Assembly (NCBI GenBank): GCA_903882805.1
Contig: CAIRYK010000041.1
Coordinates: forward strand, 1-64,000
Length of the DNA: 64,000 nt
Direction: 5' to 3'
From: an uncultured Bacteroidota bacterium
Lineage (GTDB): Bacteria > Bacteroidota > Bacteroidia > Chitinophagales > Chitinophagaceae
Below the pieces are notes generated by a model. The model saw only the letters and a program-made list of their open reading frames with translations. It was not told the origin of the DNA and ran no database searches. Numbering within the stretch: position 1 is the first letter of the stretch; every line of letters begins with the position of its first letter. The position numbers were made by a program, and so were the translations under genes. Positions 26,524 through 34,888 of this stretch are shown piece by piece.

Positions 26524-27339
26524 CTACTGAGATACCGAACCGCCTTCTTTGGGTATACGGCCACAGCCTGCATAATATTTATGCCAGTACTGGTCTTTCA
26601 GGTTGCTGATAACCACGCCTTGGGATGAAGATGCATGTACGAAATAGTCGTTGGCAAGGTAAACGCCAACATGGGTGATGCGCCTGCTCTTTACGTGAAA
26701 GAAAACAAGATCGCCTTCTGTTGCATCCTTTGTTTTCTTAATGTGCCTTGCTTTTTTAAACTGGTCTTTAGCAGTGCGCTCAAGGCCAGTGCAATACACC
26801 TCTTCGTAAAGTTTCTGTGAAAAACCAGAACAGTCAATCCCCGATTTGTCGCAACCGCCCAAGCGGTAGTTGCAGCCATACCATTTATTGATAAATTTTA
26901 GCAATGAATAGTTATTAGGTGCATTGTCGCCAAGAACATCGGTGAAGGTGTAACTGGGAGAGGCATTTTCTTCGGCAAGAGTAGCCGCGTCCATGCTGTC
27001 TATTTCTGCCTGTGAAGGTTTTTTAGGCGTTTCTTTTATGATATAATAAACACCGGGTTTGCGGTATTCTTGTTTTGGTTGTTCATTATTAGCCACAGCA
27101 ATATCGTCAGCTATTGGCGCCGGTGCTACTATTGGTTTTGCATGCGGTTTCTTCTTATCTACTATATTGTTTGTTACATTTAGTTTGTTGTGCGCCGGCA
27201 GGTACATGTTGTCAATAAACATGGGTTTTGAAGGCGATTTATGAACATAAGAATGCTGCGTAGTACTACAACTAAAAAGAAATATGGATAAAAAAAAGCA
27301 TGCTGTGGTGAGTAAAGTTGTTTGTTTAGTCATCGGCAT
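26524..27339 (-). CDS. NlpC/P60 family cysteine peptidase lipoprotein
   Basis: 271 aa; starts at 27339 or 27333 are equally possible. A lipoprotein signal (TTACFFLSIFLFSC, lipid Cys24) is followed by a low-complexity linker of about 110 residues. The C-terminal NlpC/P60 domain (about 143-265) has catalytic Cys170 in GIDCSGFSQKLY, His223 in THVGVYL and a third polar residue near His235 (FVHASS). This papain-like fold cuts gamma-D-Glu-diamino-acid bonds in peptidoglycan peptides. It is probably anchored in the periplasm for wall remodelling or peptide release. It is divergent from the kinase cluster and shares only the intergenic region with it. Confidence 0.88.
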   Translation of the reverse strand: MPMTKQTTLLTTACFFLSIFLFSCSTTQHSYVHKSPSKPMFIDNMYLPAHNKLNVTNNIVDKKKPHAKPIVAPAPIADDIAVANNEQPKQEYRKPGVYYIIKETPKKPSQAEIDSMDAATLAEENASPSYTFTDVLGDNAPNNYSLLKFINKWYGCNYRLGGCDKSGIDCSGFSQKLYEEVYCTGLERTAKDQFKKARHIKKTKDATEGDLVFFHVKSRRITHVGVYLANDYFVHASSSQGVVISNLKDQYWHKYYAGCGRIPKEGGSVSQ

Positions 27340-27683
27340 GTATTTAACGTGGCGCGAAGGTAAGGCGCTAAATCAGCTTGAACAAAAATAGATGCCGCGC
27401 TTCGGAAAATTAACGACAGATTAATAATGAGCTAAATTACATTATTTGTAATTGATTGCTAATGCGGTGATATGCACAAGAGAAATCTCTTTTATCGTCG
27501 TTACACCGATGCCGGAATTTATATGGAATGCACCACCAACTTATCAATTGTAGCAGAAATTAGTAGAAATGTTATTTGAGAATGCAGCGTTTTCCAGGTT
27601 TGTTAGGTTTCCGGATTTGTCATCAATAAAAAATCAGTTTAGTTGTTAAGTACAATCAATATTTTTTCTACTTTTGAACTAAG
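27340..27683. other. Divergent control region between NlpC/P60 and the kinase operon
   Basis: 344 nt without a credible gene. A TACCTTCG box on the - strand close to the NlpC/P60 start could serve that gene. On the + strand TACTTTTG lies just before the first gene of the operon. No clear operator or riboswitch-like structure is visible by eye. Confidence 0.5.
27669..27676 (+). promoter_or_regulatory. TACTTTTG box 7 nt before the kinase-cluster operon
   Basis: An exact TAnnTTTG match ends 7 nt before the ATG at 27684. With the usual 6-8 nt distance from box to transcript start, the mRNA would begin at or next to the start codon. A TTG lies 23 nt upstream of the box, slightly farther than usual. 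Confidence 0.35.
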
Positions 27684-28571
27684 ATGGCCAATCCCGATAA
27701 GAATAGATTTAATGTAAATCAACAAAGCCTTGATGCGCAGCAAGCCAATCAAAGAAGCATTAACGATAGCGCTAATCAGGCAAGATGTAAGAACTGCAAC
27801 TGGGGTATAACACCTAATGCCGATATATGCGAAAACTGCGGAGAATGGCAGTTGACAGGCAAGTGTAATTTCTGCTATGCAGAGTTTGAAGAAGGACAGC
27901 GGTTTTGCGCAGAGTGCGGCAATCCGCCAACCGGAATCAACTGTGGTCAGTGCGGTACCCTTAGCCACTTCGATTTTTGCCCCAAATGCAATGCGGCGCT
28001 TACCCGCCAATCGAATGAAACTATCAATATGATAGCAAATTCTGTTGAGTTTCAGAATGTGGTAAACGTATTGGTTGCCCCGGTCGATGCTGAGACTTTT
28101 AATACCAATGCACAATCTAATCAGTCGGATCTTGAAATGACTGCATTAAAAAACTACCTTTCTAAGTTTTCGGAGAAGAAAACCAAGAAGAAGGATATGT
28201 TTTCGCTCAACGACAGTTCTGGTATGAATGTGCAGGATAATATCAATTCGCTCGAGCAGTCGAAGCAGAACATTACGGCCGAGGAACGTCAGGAGTTAGC
28301 CCGGAAGCAGAAAGAATCGCTTGCATTGCAGTTGCTTGAGGAAACCAGGAACAAGACATTTCCTAATAATCAGGAAGCGCGCAAGTTCTTTGGCGCTTTG
28401 AAGATATTGTTGCCTCAGGTAATACAGAAGCGCAACCCTACCGGATGGCGTTGTAATGCTTATTACAATCTGCATGCCGGCGGTCCGCAAGAGTGTTCTG
28501 CAACTTGCTCTGGCGGCACCTGGATATATGAAACCAAAACGGAAACTGCGCTTAATTACACAGTAATATGA
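27684..28571 (+). CDS. Triple zinc-ribbon protein, first gene of the kinase/AAA/FHA/PP2C operon
   Basis: 295 aa and cytoplasmic. Twelve cysteines make three consecutive zinc ribbons: C35/C38/C49/C52, C61/C64/C75/C78 and C87/C90/C99/C102. A helical, charged middle follows (about 110-240; TAEERQELARKQKESLALQLLEE suggests coiled coil). The C-terminus has a further possible metal site, C257-x6-H264-x6-C271-x3-C275, in a Gly-rich setting (GGPQECSATCSGGTW). There is no catalytic motif, so it is probably an adaptor or scaffold, possibly a kinase substrate. Its stop overlaps the kinase ATG by 4 nt, implying translational coupling. The C-terminal knuckle loosely recalls TerY-C-type metal domains, but I cannot confirm homology. 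Confidence 0.8.
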   Translation: MANPDKNRFNVNQQSLDAQQANQRSINDSANQARCKNCNWGITPNADICENCGEWQLTGKCNFCYAEFEEGQRFCAECGNPPTGINCGQCGTLSHFDFCPKCNAALTRQSNETINMIANSVEFQNVVNVLVAPVDAETFNTNAQSNQSDLEMTALKNYLSKFSEKKTKKKDMFSLNDSSGMNVQDNINSLEQSKQNITAEERQELARKQKESLALQLLEETRNKTFPNNQEARKFFGALKILLPQVIQKRNPTGWRCNAYYNLHAGGPQECSATCSGGTWIYETKTETALNYTVI

Positions 28572-31500
28572 GTACTCAACGACCTGATGTAAGTAATATT
28601 ATTTCTTCAGGTAATGTAAATAGCACTGCCCGGCACCAGTCGGGCATTATTCCGTCGGTAATATCGTCTGTAGCTCCGGCGCCTGTGGCCCATGGCCCAC
28701 AGGCCATTACTTCGTTGCTTGCCAACGAAATAATACTAAACGGCGTAAAATATAAGATTATCAAGCAAATTGCCCGTTCGGGCGAGGCAGAGGTGTTTTT
28801 GGTCAATGCCAATGGCACTGATCTTGTTTTTAAGTACTACTATTCGCAATACAAACCTAAAGACGAGATACTTGTAAAGCTGAAAGGGCTAAGACATCCC
28901 TACATAATCGCGTTGTTCGATTATGGATATCACCACGATCGTTTTTTCGAGATTTCTGAATTTGCGCAGGGCGGTACGCTGCATGAGAACATGCCGCTGA
29001 CTACGTTCCAGAAAACTAAGGAAATTGTTGATCAGACTATCGAAGGGCTTAATTACTGTCATACACATGGCATCATTCACAGGGATATAAAGCCTGAGAA
29101 TATATTTTACCGCACCGTTTACAAGCGCGAGATTGCGTTGGGCGATTTTGGTATTGCATCGAACTTGAAAGAAGGGGAGGAGCTGGTGCGTACAAGCATG
29201 GCGCGGACGAGCCTTTATGCGGCGCCCGAGTTGTTTACCAATATTCAGGGAAAGACTACTATTGAAAAGAGCGTTGACTATTACGCTTTGGGTATGTCTT
29301 TGCTGCATATGTGGTTTGGGCGAAATCCGTTTGAAGATGTAGATGAGTTTGGTATAATGCGCCTCAAGAGCGAGGGTAGGGTACTGTTTCCAGATAATAT
29401 TGACGATGAAGTAGAAACACTTATCAAGGGTCTTATCACGGTCAATCCACGAGATCGTTGGGGGTATGAGGAGGTTAAAAAGTGGATTAATGGCGAAAAC
29501 GTTAAGGTTTTCTACCAAACCATCAGTTTTGAATATAAGCCTTACGCTTTTGGATTGATAGACGGCGAGCAGATAGTTGTCAATAATCCTAAAGATCTCG
29601 TTTGGTACCTGGAGAAATATCCGGATCGTGGCGAAGGGCATTTATACAGGAACTCTATAGCTAAGTGGATAGAAACCGTAGACCCGGGCCTGTTTAACGA
29701 CCTTATGGATATCGTTGAAAAGGATTTCCCTCGCGATCGCACAGCGGGTTTAACAAAGGCTACCTACATTCTCGATCCCGAACGTCCGTTCAGGGGTTTT
29801 GATAGTACTAAATTAAGAACGCAGGACGAAATTGCCGCACACTTTGAGCGCAACTTCGATCATTATAAAAACGATCTAAGCAACCCGAACGCAGCGTTCT
29901 ATATTTTCCTCGAATCGAGGAACTACAAACAAAATGCCGATGAGTACAGGAACTATTTTAAGACTACCAATCCTGCTGCCGCACTCAATGCGTTGATTTT
30001 TAAACTTCAGGGCGCAGATAAGTTCATAATAGGCGATTACACAATTTATCAGCCTGAGGAGTTGCTTATGGTTGATGCAGTAACAGAGCAGCTTATCATA
30101 GATCAACTGGCTAATGTCGATTCCAAGCTGTCGTTATGGATAAACGGGTTTAGCAAATTGGCGCCAACGTTGGTAAAGTGGCATGCACTGAAACGCTATG
30201 ACGAACGCACGCTTCGTTATGCACTGCAAGAGGGTTTTGAATTCAGAGGCTTTGTTGCCAACGATAAGCAAGATGTTTTTCAGATGCTGAAAAACAATAT
30301 CGGGGCGTTTTTTCAGGAAGCCGATGCAGAGCAGAATCGCGATGAGGCCAACTACTGGCTGCAGAATTACATGGATTCGTCGTTTGGCGAGACGGTGATA
30401 GACCACTTAAAAACTGAGAATTGCTCAGACAGGGAATTTATATTGATGCTTAATTATGCCTACCGGGAGCACGACGCTGCCGGTATGAACATGTATGAGG
30501 TCATTGAAGAATTGTTGCCCAGTGTTAAAAACAAAAAATCGGACAACAAGAAAACCGGTAATAAGATACTGCTGAGCAATGTTATAGAAATACACTTGAA
30601 CAATGTTGTAGACTATTGGGCGTATCAGGCCAAAACAAGCGCTTTGTTGTTTCTCGATTGCCTACTCGATTTTATTACGTTTTTGGAGCGCAATATGCAG
30701 TCTTATCCTGAATTGTTTTCGCCACTGGTATTGCAACTCAACGACCATGTTAGCGCAGGCGTAAGAAAAGATATTGCTTTAGTAAGCGGCGACGAGCCGA
30801 AAACAGAAGATTACCGCAACGACCTTACCAAAGCAGTAGACCGGCTAAAACGCCTTCAATCAGATATGCCGTATGTGCAACGTTTTCAGCACGAGGTGTT
30901 GCTGCTGAAGAAAAAGCATCAGGACATTAAACAAGGATTGGTTAAGGAAAAGAAGGAAAAGCTCAATATTACCAATAGCAAATTCGACAAAATACTACAG
31001 CGCTACAGGGCCAAGTACAGAGAGCGTACAAAAGACGCATTTAATGATACTTTATATTGGAATCTCGCTATCGGTTCGGTGGGGATTTTTTACATGATAG
31101 CCTCTTTTATTTACACAGAAGAAGGGCCAATAACTTTTGTATCGTTGGCGGCAATAATATTGGCGTCATTTTTGGGTAGCCGCATTGGCAACAATATAGG
31201 CGCTATGATTACCAAAGCCGACGACGAAAAGAGCCTGTTGGGCGCAGTTATTGGTCTATATGCGGGTTGCCTGCTTGGTTATCATTTCAGCGCTATGTTG
31301 CCTACTGTGAGCGGGTTGGAGCCCTTCGGCGTATATGCAAAAGTGTCATCGGAGGTAATAACCATACTATCCGTGATTTTGTTGGCAATTTTCGGCGGCA
31401 GGGCTTTTTATCTTTACAGAGAGAATGAAAAAGCCCTTAATGCTATAGGGCTGGAGCCTCAGGAGCAGGATGCGCTTGATCAGAATCTGAAAGAAATAGA

Positions 31501-31615
31501 CCGGTATTTTGCAGAAAAGGAAACATTCGACATTTTTCAGGAAACGATAAGAGTGTTATCATTAGACGATGGACAATTTGACCAGGAATTTGCAAAATCC
31601 AAAATAGCAGCTTAG
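28568..31615 (+). CDS. Membrane-anchored Ser/Thr protein kinase
   Basis: 1015 aa. The kinase domain covers about residues 58-310: Lys89 (VFK), HRDIKPEN at 171-178, DFG at 193-195 and APE at 219-221, all catalytic elements present. The glycine loop is atypical: IARSGEAEVF (68-77) replaces all three canonical GxGxxG glycines with Ala69, Ser71 and Ala74. A long, mostly helical region (about 310-820) matches no domain I recognise. Four hydrophobic segments follow near 831-848, 855-872, 890-907 and 928-947, two of them glycine-rich (SRIGNNIGAMI, GAVIGLYAGCLLG). The tail of about 65 residues is charged. This places the kinase domain in the cytoplasm, tethered through its C-terminal membrane domain. 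Confidence 0.88.
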   Translation: MSTQRPDVSNIISSGNVNSTARHQSGIIPSVISSVAPAPVAHGPQAITSLLANEIILNGVKYKIIKQIARSGEAEVFLVNANGTDLVFKYYYSQYKPKDEILVKLKGLRHPYIIALFDYGYHHDRFFEISEFAQGGTLHENMPLTTFQKTKEIVDQTIEGLNYCHTHGIIHRDIKPENIFYRTVYKREIALGDFGIASNLKEGEELVRTSMARTSLYAAPELFTNIQGKTTIEKSVDYYALGMSLLHMWFGRNPFEDVDEFGIMRLKSEGRVLFPDNIDDEVETLIKGLITVNPRDRWGYEEVKKWINGENVKVFYQTISFEYKPYAFGLIDGEQIVVNNPKDLVWYLEKYPDRGEGHLYRNSIAKWIETVDPGLFNDLMDIVEKDFPRDRTAGLTKATYILDPERPFRGFDSTKLRTQDEIAAHFERNFDHYKNDLSNPNAAFYIFLESRNYKQNADEYRNYFKTTNPAAALNALIFKLQGADKFIIGDYTIYQPEELLMVDAVTEQLIIDQLANVDSKLSLWINGFSKLAPTLVKWHALKRYDERTLRYALQEGFEFRGFVANDKQDVFQMLKNNIGAFFQEADAEQNRDEANYWLQNYMDSSFGETVIDHLKTENCSDREFILMLNYAYREHDAAGMNMYEVIEELLPSVKNKKSDNKKTGNKILLSNVIEIHLNNVVDYWAYQAKTSALLFLDCLLDFITFLERNMQSYPELFSPLVLQLNDHVSAGVRKDIALVSGDEPKTEDYRNDLTKAVDRLKRLQSDMPYVQRFQHEVLLLKKKHQDIKQGLVKEKKEKLNITNSKFDKILQRYRAKYRERTKDAFNDTLYWNLAIGSVGIFYMIASFIYTEEGPITFVSLAAIILASFLGSRIGNNIGAMITKADDEKSLLGAVIGLYAGCLLGYHFSAMLPTVSGLEPFGVYAKVSSEVITILSVILLAIFGGRAFYLYRENEKALNAIGLEPQEQDALDQNLKEIDRYFAEKETFDIFQETIRVLSLDDGQFDQEFAKSKIAA

Positions 31616-31688
31616 GCGCCAACCCTATAAGAGCAGAATTAACAGGAAACCACGAGGTAAATTATAAATAGTACACAGCAAACCAACG

Positions 31689-34184
31689 ATGGCTATACAA
31701 TGTAAACAATGCAATCAGCAAAACAGAGACAGCGCACGGTACTGTAAGTATTGCGGCAGCGAGGTAGTGGGCGCTACGGTAGAGGCCGCTAATCTGGATC
31801 TGGAGGAGTTGGTAGGGCTGGCAGAGCTGAAGGCCGAGATAAACACAAAAATCACAGTAGCACGCCGAATGCAGCAAAGCGGCCGGCAACTGGATAAAAA
31901 GACGCTCCATACTATACTGGTAGGTAAGACAGGAACAGCCAAAAGCAAACTGGCAGAACTACTAGCCAGAATGTACTTCAAGAACGGCATTATTGCCAAG
32001 CCTGATTCTAAAACCGTAAATGCGGTTGACTTCAACGCATTTTCAAAGGATTTAGCGGCCAATCTTAGCGCTGCCAAGGGTGGAATTGTGTTTATTGATG
32101 AGGTGCATAAGCTTGTGCCGGCAGAGTATATACCGGGTCAAACCACGCAGATTGATAAGCTGTATGTGGAGATGGATAAAACTCAGGGCGACCCAATCAT
32201 TATATTGGCATCAAGGCCAGAAGGGTTTTTGGAATATTTGGAGAAAAACCCTGAGGTGAAAAACAGGTTTAATCTGGTTTTCAATCTTGCCGATCTTGGT
32301 GCTGCAGAGATGTTTGAAATTGCGCTCAGGCAGTTTCAGAGTCAGCATTTCACTTTATCGCCCGATGCTGAGTTGAAGTTGCAGAAGGTGTTTAAGCATC
32401 TGGTAAAACTTAAAGACAGCAGTTTCGGTAACGGTCACACCGTTAATCGTATTGTAAAAGAGGTAATAGAAGCACATTTTGTAAATCCGCAATTCGATCA
32501 GTTTCCCAATACCATTATTGTAGAAGACATTAAGGGCGAAATAACGGAGGAGAAAACTACCGAGCAAATATTCAGCGAACTCGATCAGTTTATAGGCATG
32601 GACGATGTGAAAGGATACATCCGTAACATGATAGAGCGAATAGAGATTGCCCGCATGGATGCCGAACGGACTAAGAAGCCATTTACTTTTGGCGAGCATC
32701 TTATTCTTACCGGCAATCCTGGTACTGGTAAAACTTCTTTGGCGCGCAAACTGGGTGAGATTTTCGCATCTATAGGACTGCTCACCAAAGGCCATGTTGT
32801 GGAAGTAGACCGCAGTAAAATGGTGGGTCAGTTTACCGGGGAAACGGCAAAACTGGTGCAGAAAATATGCGATGATGCACAGGGCGGCATCCTGTTTATA
32901 GACGAGGCATACACACTGAAACAGCACGATAGCGATAATTTTGGCCAGGAAGCGATAGATACCTTGCTGAAGAGAATGGAGGACGACCGCGGTAAAATGA
33001 TGGTGGTAGCGGCTGGTTATGCAAAAGAAATGCAGAATTTCATTAACGCCAACCCTGGTTTGAAATCAAGGTTTAAGGAAGAAAATGTTTTCGATCTTAA
33101 GGATTATACGCCTGAAGAGCTGTTCAAGATTTTTATGGTGTTTGCAACCAAGGATAATTTTGCATTGGTGACCGAAGCACAAGATAAACTCAAGAAGTCG
33201 CTACAGGCTGTTTACGATAAACGCGATAAAAACTTTGGTAATGGTAGAGATGTGCGCAATTTTTACGAGAAATGCCAGGCCCGCAGGGCTGCTCGCCTTA
33301 ATGCAGGGTATATCTACGATATGAATCTGTATGCCGATGATATACCAGCCTTTGATGATGGCGTGAAAACCATGACCATGGATGAAGCTTTGGGCGAACT
33401 GAACAACCTGATTGGCCTACAGAATGTAAAGGATGAGATAACAAAACTCATAGACTACATAGAGATTGAAAAACTGAGGACCAGAGGCGGAAGCAAGAAA
33501 ACAGTACTGAATATACATTTTATATTTAAGGGTAATCCCGGCACCGGTAAAACAACCGTTGCGCGCATACTGGCTAATATTTTTAAAGCCATGGGCTTAC
33601 TTACCCGCGGCCAGCTGATAGAAACAGACCGTAAAGATCTGGTTGCCGAATATGTAGGGCAGACAGCTGCCAAGACCAATAAAGTGATAGAAAGCGCGCT
33701 TGGCGGTGTGCTGTTTGTAGACGAGGCATACACTCTGGTAGCTGGCGGACAAGGTGATTTTGGTAAAGAGGCCATTGATACCCTGCTGAAACGTATGGAA
33801 GATGACAGAGGCAAAATGATAGTAATAGCTGCGGGTTATAATGCCGATATGGATAGATTCCTGCAATCTAATCCGGGATTGACATCGCGCTTCACGAAGC
33901 ATATCATGTTCGACGACTACACACCAGCGGAAATGACGGAGATATTTAAAGCGCTGGTGAAGGGTAAAGGCATGAAACTTGCCGATGGAGTAGAAGATCA
34001 TGCGCTTCAGGTGTTTACGCACATCTTCAATACCCGCAACAAGAACTTTGCAAACGGACGTACCGTGCGCAATTTGTTTGAAGGCATATTGCAGAATCAA
34101 GCAATGCGCATATCGGCCGAGCATAAAAAAGGCGTTGATGTTGGCAGTATTATACAATTAATTACAATAGAAGATTTTAAATAG
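31689..34184 (+). CDS. Triple AAA+ ATPase of CbxX/CfxQ type with N-terminal zinc ribbon
   Basis: 831 aa. A zinc ribbon (C5/C8/C19/C22) precedes three AAA+ modules. D1 (about 40-265) is divergent: Walker A GKTGTAKS (79-86) and Walker B IVFIDE (DE 137-138). D2 (about 300-540) has GNPGTGKT (342-349) and ILFIDE (405-406). D3 (about 570-825) has GNPGTGKT (615-622) and VLFVDE (678-679). D2 and D3 carry the CbxX/CfxQ/SpoVK/EccA hallmarks: VDRSKMVGQFTGETA and TDRKDLVAEYVGQTA pore-loop segments, and LLKRMEDDRGKM. CbbX remodels Rubisco, and EccA belongs to type VII secretion. Here neither partner is nearby. It sits 73 nt after the kinase and 5 nt before the FHA gene, so it is the likely effector of the operon. 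Confidence 0.88.
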   Translation: MAIQCKQCNQQNRDSARYCKYCGSEVVGATVEAANLDLEELVGLAELKAEINTKITVARRMQQSGRQLDKKTLHTILVGKTGTAKSKLAELLARMYFKNGIIAKPDSKTVNAVDFNAFSKDLAANLSAAKGGIVFIDEVHKLVPAEYIPGQTTQIDKLYVEMDKTQGDPIIILASRPEGFLEYLEKNPEVKNRFNLVFNLADLGAAEMFEIALRQFQSQHFTLSPDAELKLQKVFKHLVKLKDSSFGNGHTVNRIVKEVIEAHFVNPQFDQFPNTIIVEDIKGEITEEKTTEQIFSELDQFIGMDDVKGYIRNMIERIEIARMDAERTKKPFTFGEHLILTGNPGTGKTSLARKLGEIFASIGLLTKGHVVEVDRSKMVGQFTGETAKLVQKICDDAQGGILFIDEAYTLKQHDSDNFGQEAIDTLLKRMEDDRGKMMVVAAGYAKEMQNFINANPGLKSRFKEENVFDLKDYTPEELFKIFMVFATKDNFALVTEAQDKLKKSLQAVYDKRDKNFGNGRDVRNFYEKCQARRAARLNAGYIYDMNLYADDIPAFDDGVKTMTMDEALGELNNLIGLQNVKDEITKLIDYIEIEKLRTRGGSKKTVLNIHFIFKGNPGTGKTTVARILANIFKAMGLLTRGQLIETDRKDLVAEYVGQTAAKTNKVIESALGGVLFVDEAYTLVAGGQGDFGKEAIDTLLKRMEDDRGKMIVIAAGYNADMDRFLQSNPGLTSRFTKHIMFDDYTPAEMTEIFKALVKGKGMKLADGVEDHALQVFTHIFNTRNKNFANGRTVRNLFEGILQNQAMRISAEHKKGVDVGSIIQLITIEDFK

Positions 34185-34189
34185 CAACC

Positions 34190-34888
34190 ATGATTTGTGC
34201 CCACTGCAAAAGCGACATTGATAACGACAGTTTGCACTGCGACCAATGTGGTAAAGAATTATTTATATGCTCGGGTTGCGGCAAACCGGGTAAAGGAAAG
34301 AACTGTGTAGAGTGTGGTAGCCCATTGTTTTCGCCAAAGCAAAAAGCATCGGGTGGGGCGGCAGTAGCTCCTCAGGCGGCGGCTCCTGCAGTCAACTCCT
34401 TGTTTGGTAGCGCTCCTGCTGCGCCACAGCCTTTGTCGGCTCCACAGCCGTTTATGCAACCTGCCATGCAGCCTACTATGCCGCCGCAACCGGTAATGAT
34501 GCAGCAACAGGTAGCATTCAATGCGCCTGCCCTACCGGCCTTGCGTATTGCTAATAATCACCTGAATATTGATATTGATATAAAGGATGGCACAATAATT
34601 GGCAGGTCTATGGGCGATTATGTGCAGTTTTTCAGTCAGTTTTCTCAGATATCTGGCAAGCATCTCCAGTTTATTTTCGACGGCAATGTAGGCTGGGTAG
34701 TTAAAGACTTGGGGTCTACAAACGGGACGGCAATAAGCCCTGATGCCAACTGGATGCAGTCGGCTAAACTACCGCCGAACATACCAACGCCTATTAATGA
34801 GAATAAGTTTATTTTGATTGCTAATATTGAATTTCAAATAAAAATCATTCCAGCGCTATCCTCTACGCCGGGCACACAGAGATTATGA
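34190..34888 (+). CDS. Zinc-ribbon/FHA domain protein
   Basis: 232 aa. Two zinc ribbons open the protein (C3/C6/C17/C20 and C28/C31/C39/C42 approximately). A Pro/Ala/Gln/Met-rich linker (about 50-115) is followed by an FHA domain (about 118-225) with the conserved GR (IIGRSMG), SGKH (phosphothreonine contact) and GSTNGT motifs. FHA domains bind phosphothreonine, so this should read marks made by the kinase two genes upstream. Its stop overlaps the phosphatase start (ATGA), coupling reader and eraser. Confidence 0.88.
   Translation: MICAHCKSDIDNDSLHCDQCGKELFICSGCGKPGKGKNCVECGSPLFSPKQKASGGAAVAPQAAAPAVNSLFGSAPAAPQPLSAPQPFMQPAMQPTMPPQPVMMQQQVAFNAPALPALRIANNHLNIDIDIKDGTIIGRSMGDYVQFFSQFSQISGKHLQFIFDGNVGWVVKDLGSTNGTAISPDANWMQSAKLPPNIPTPINENKFILIANIEFQIKIIPALSSTPGTQRL

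Noticed and set aside
28889-29641. 250-codon - strand frame under the kinase gene
   Set aside because: It lies wholly within the kinase domain coding sequence, whose catalytic motifs are conserved, and its product has no recognisable domain.
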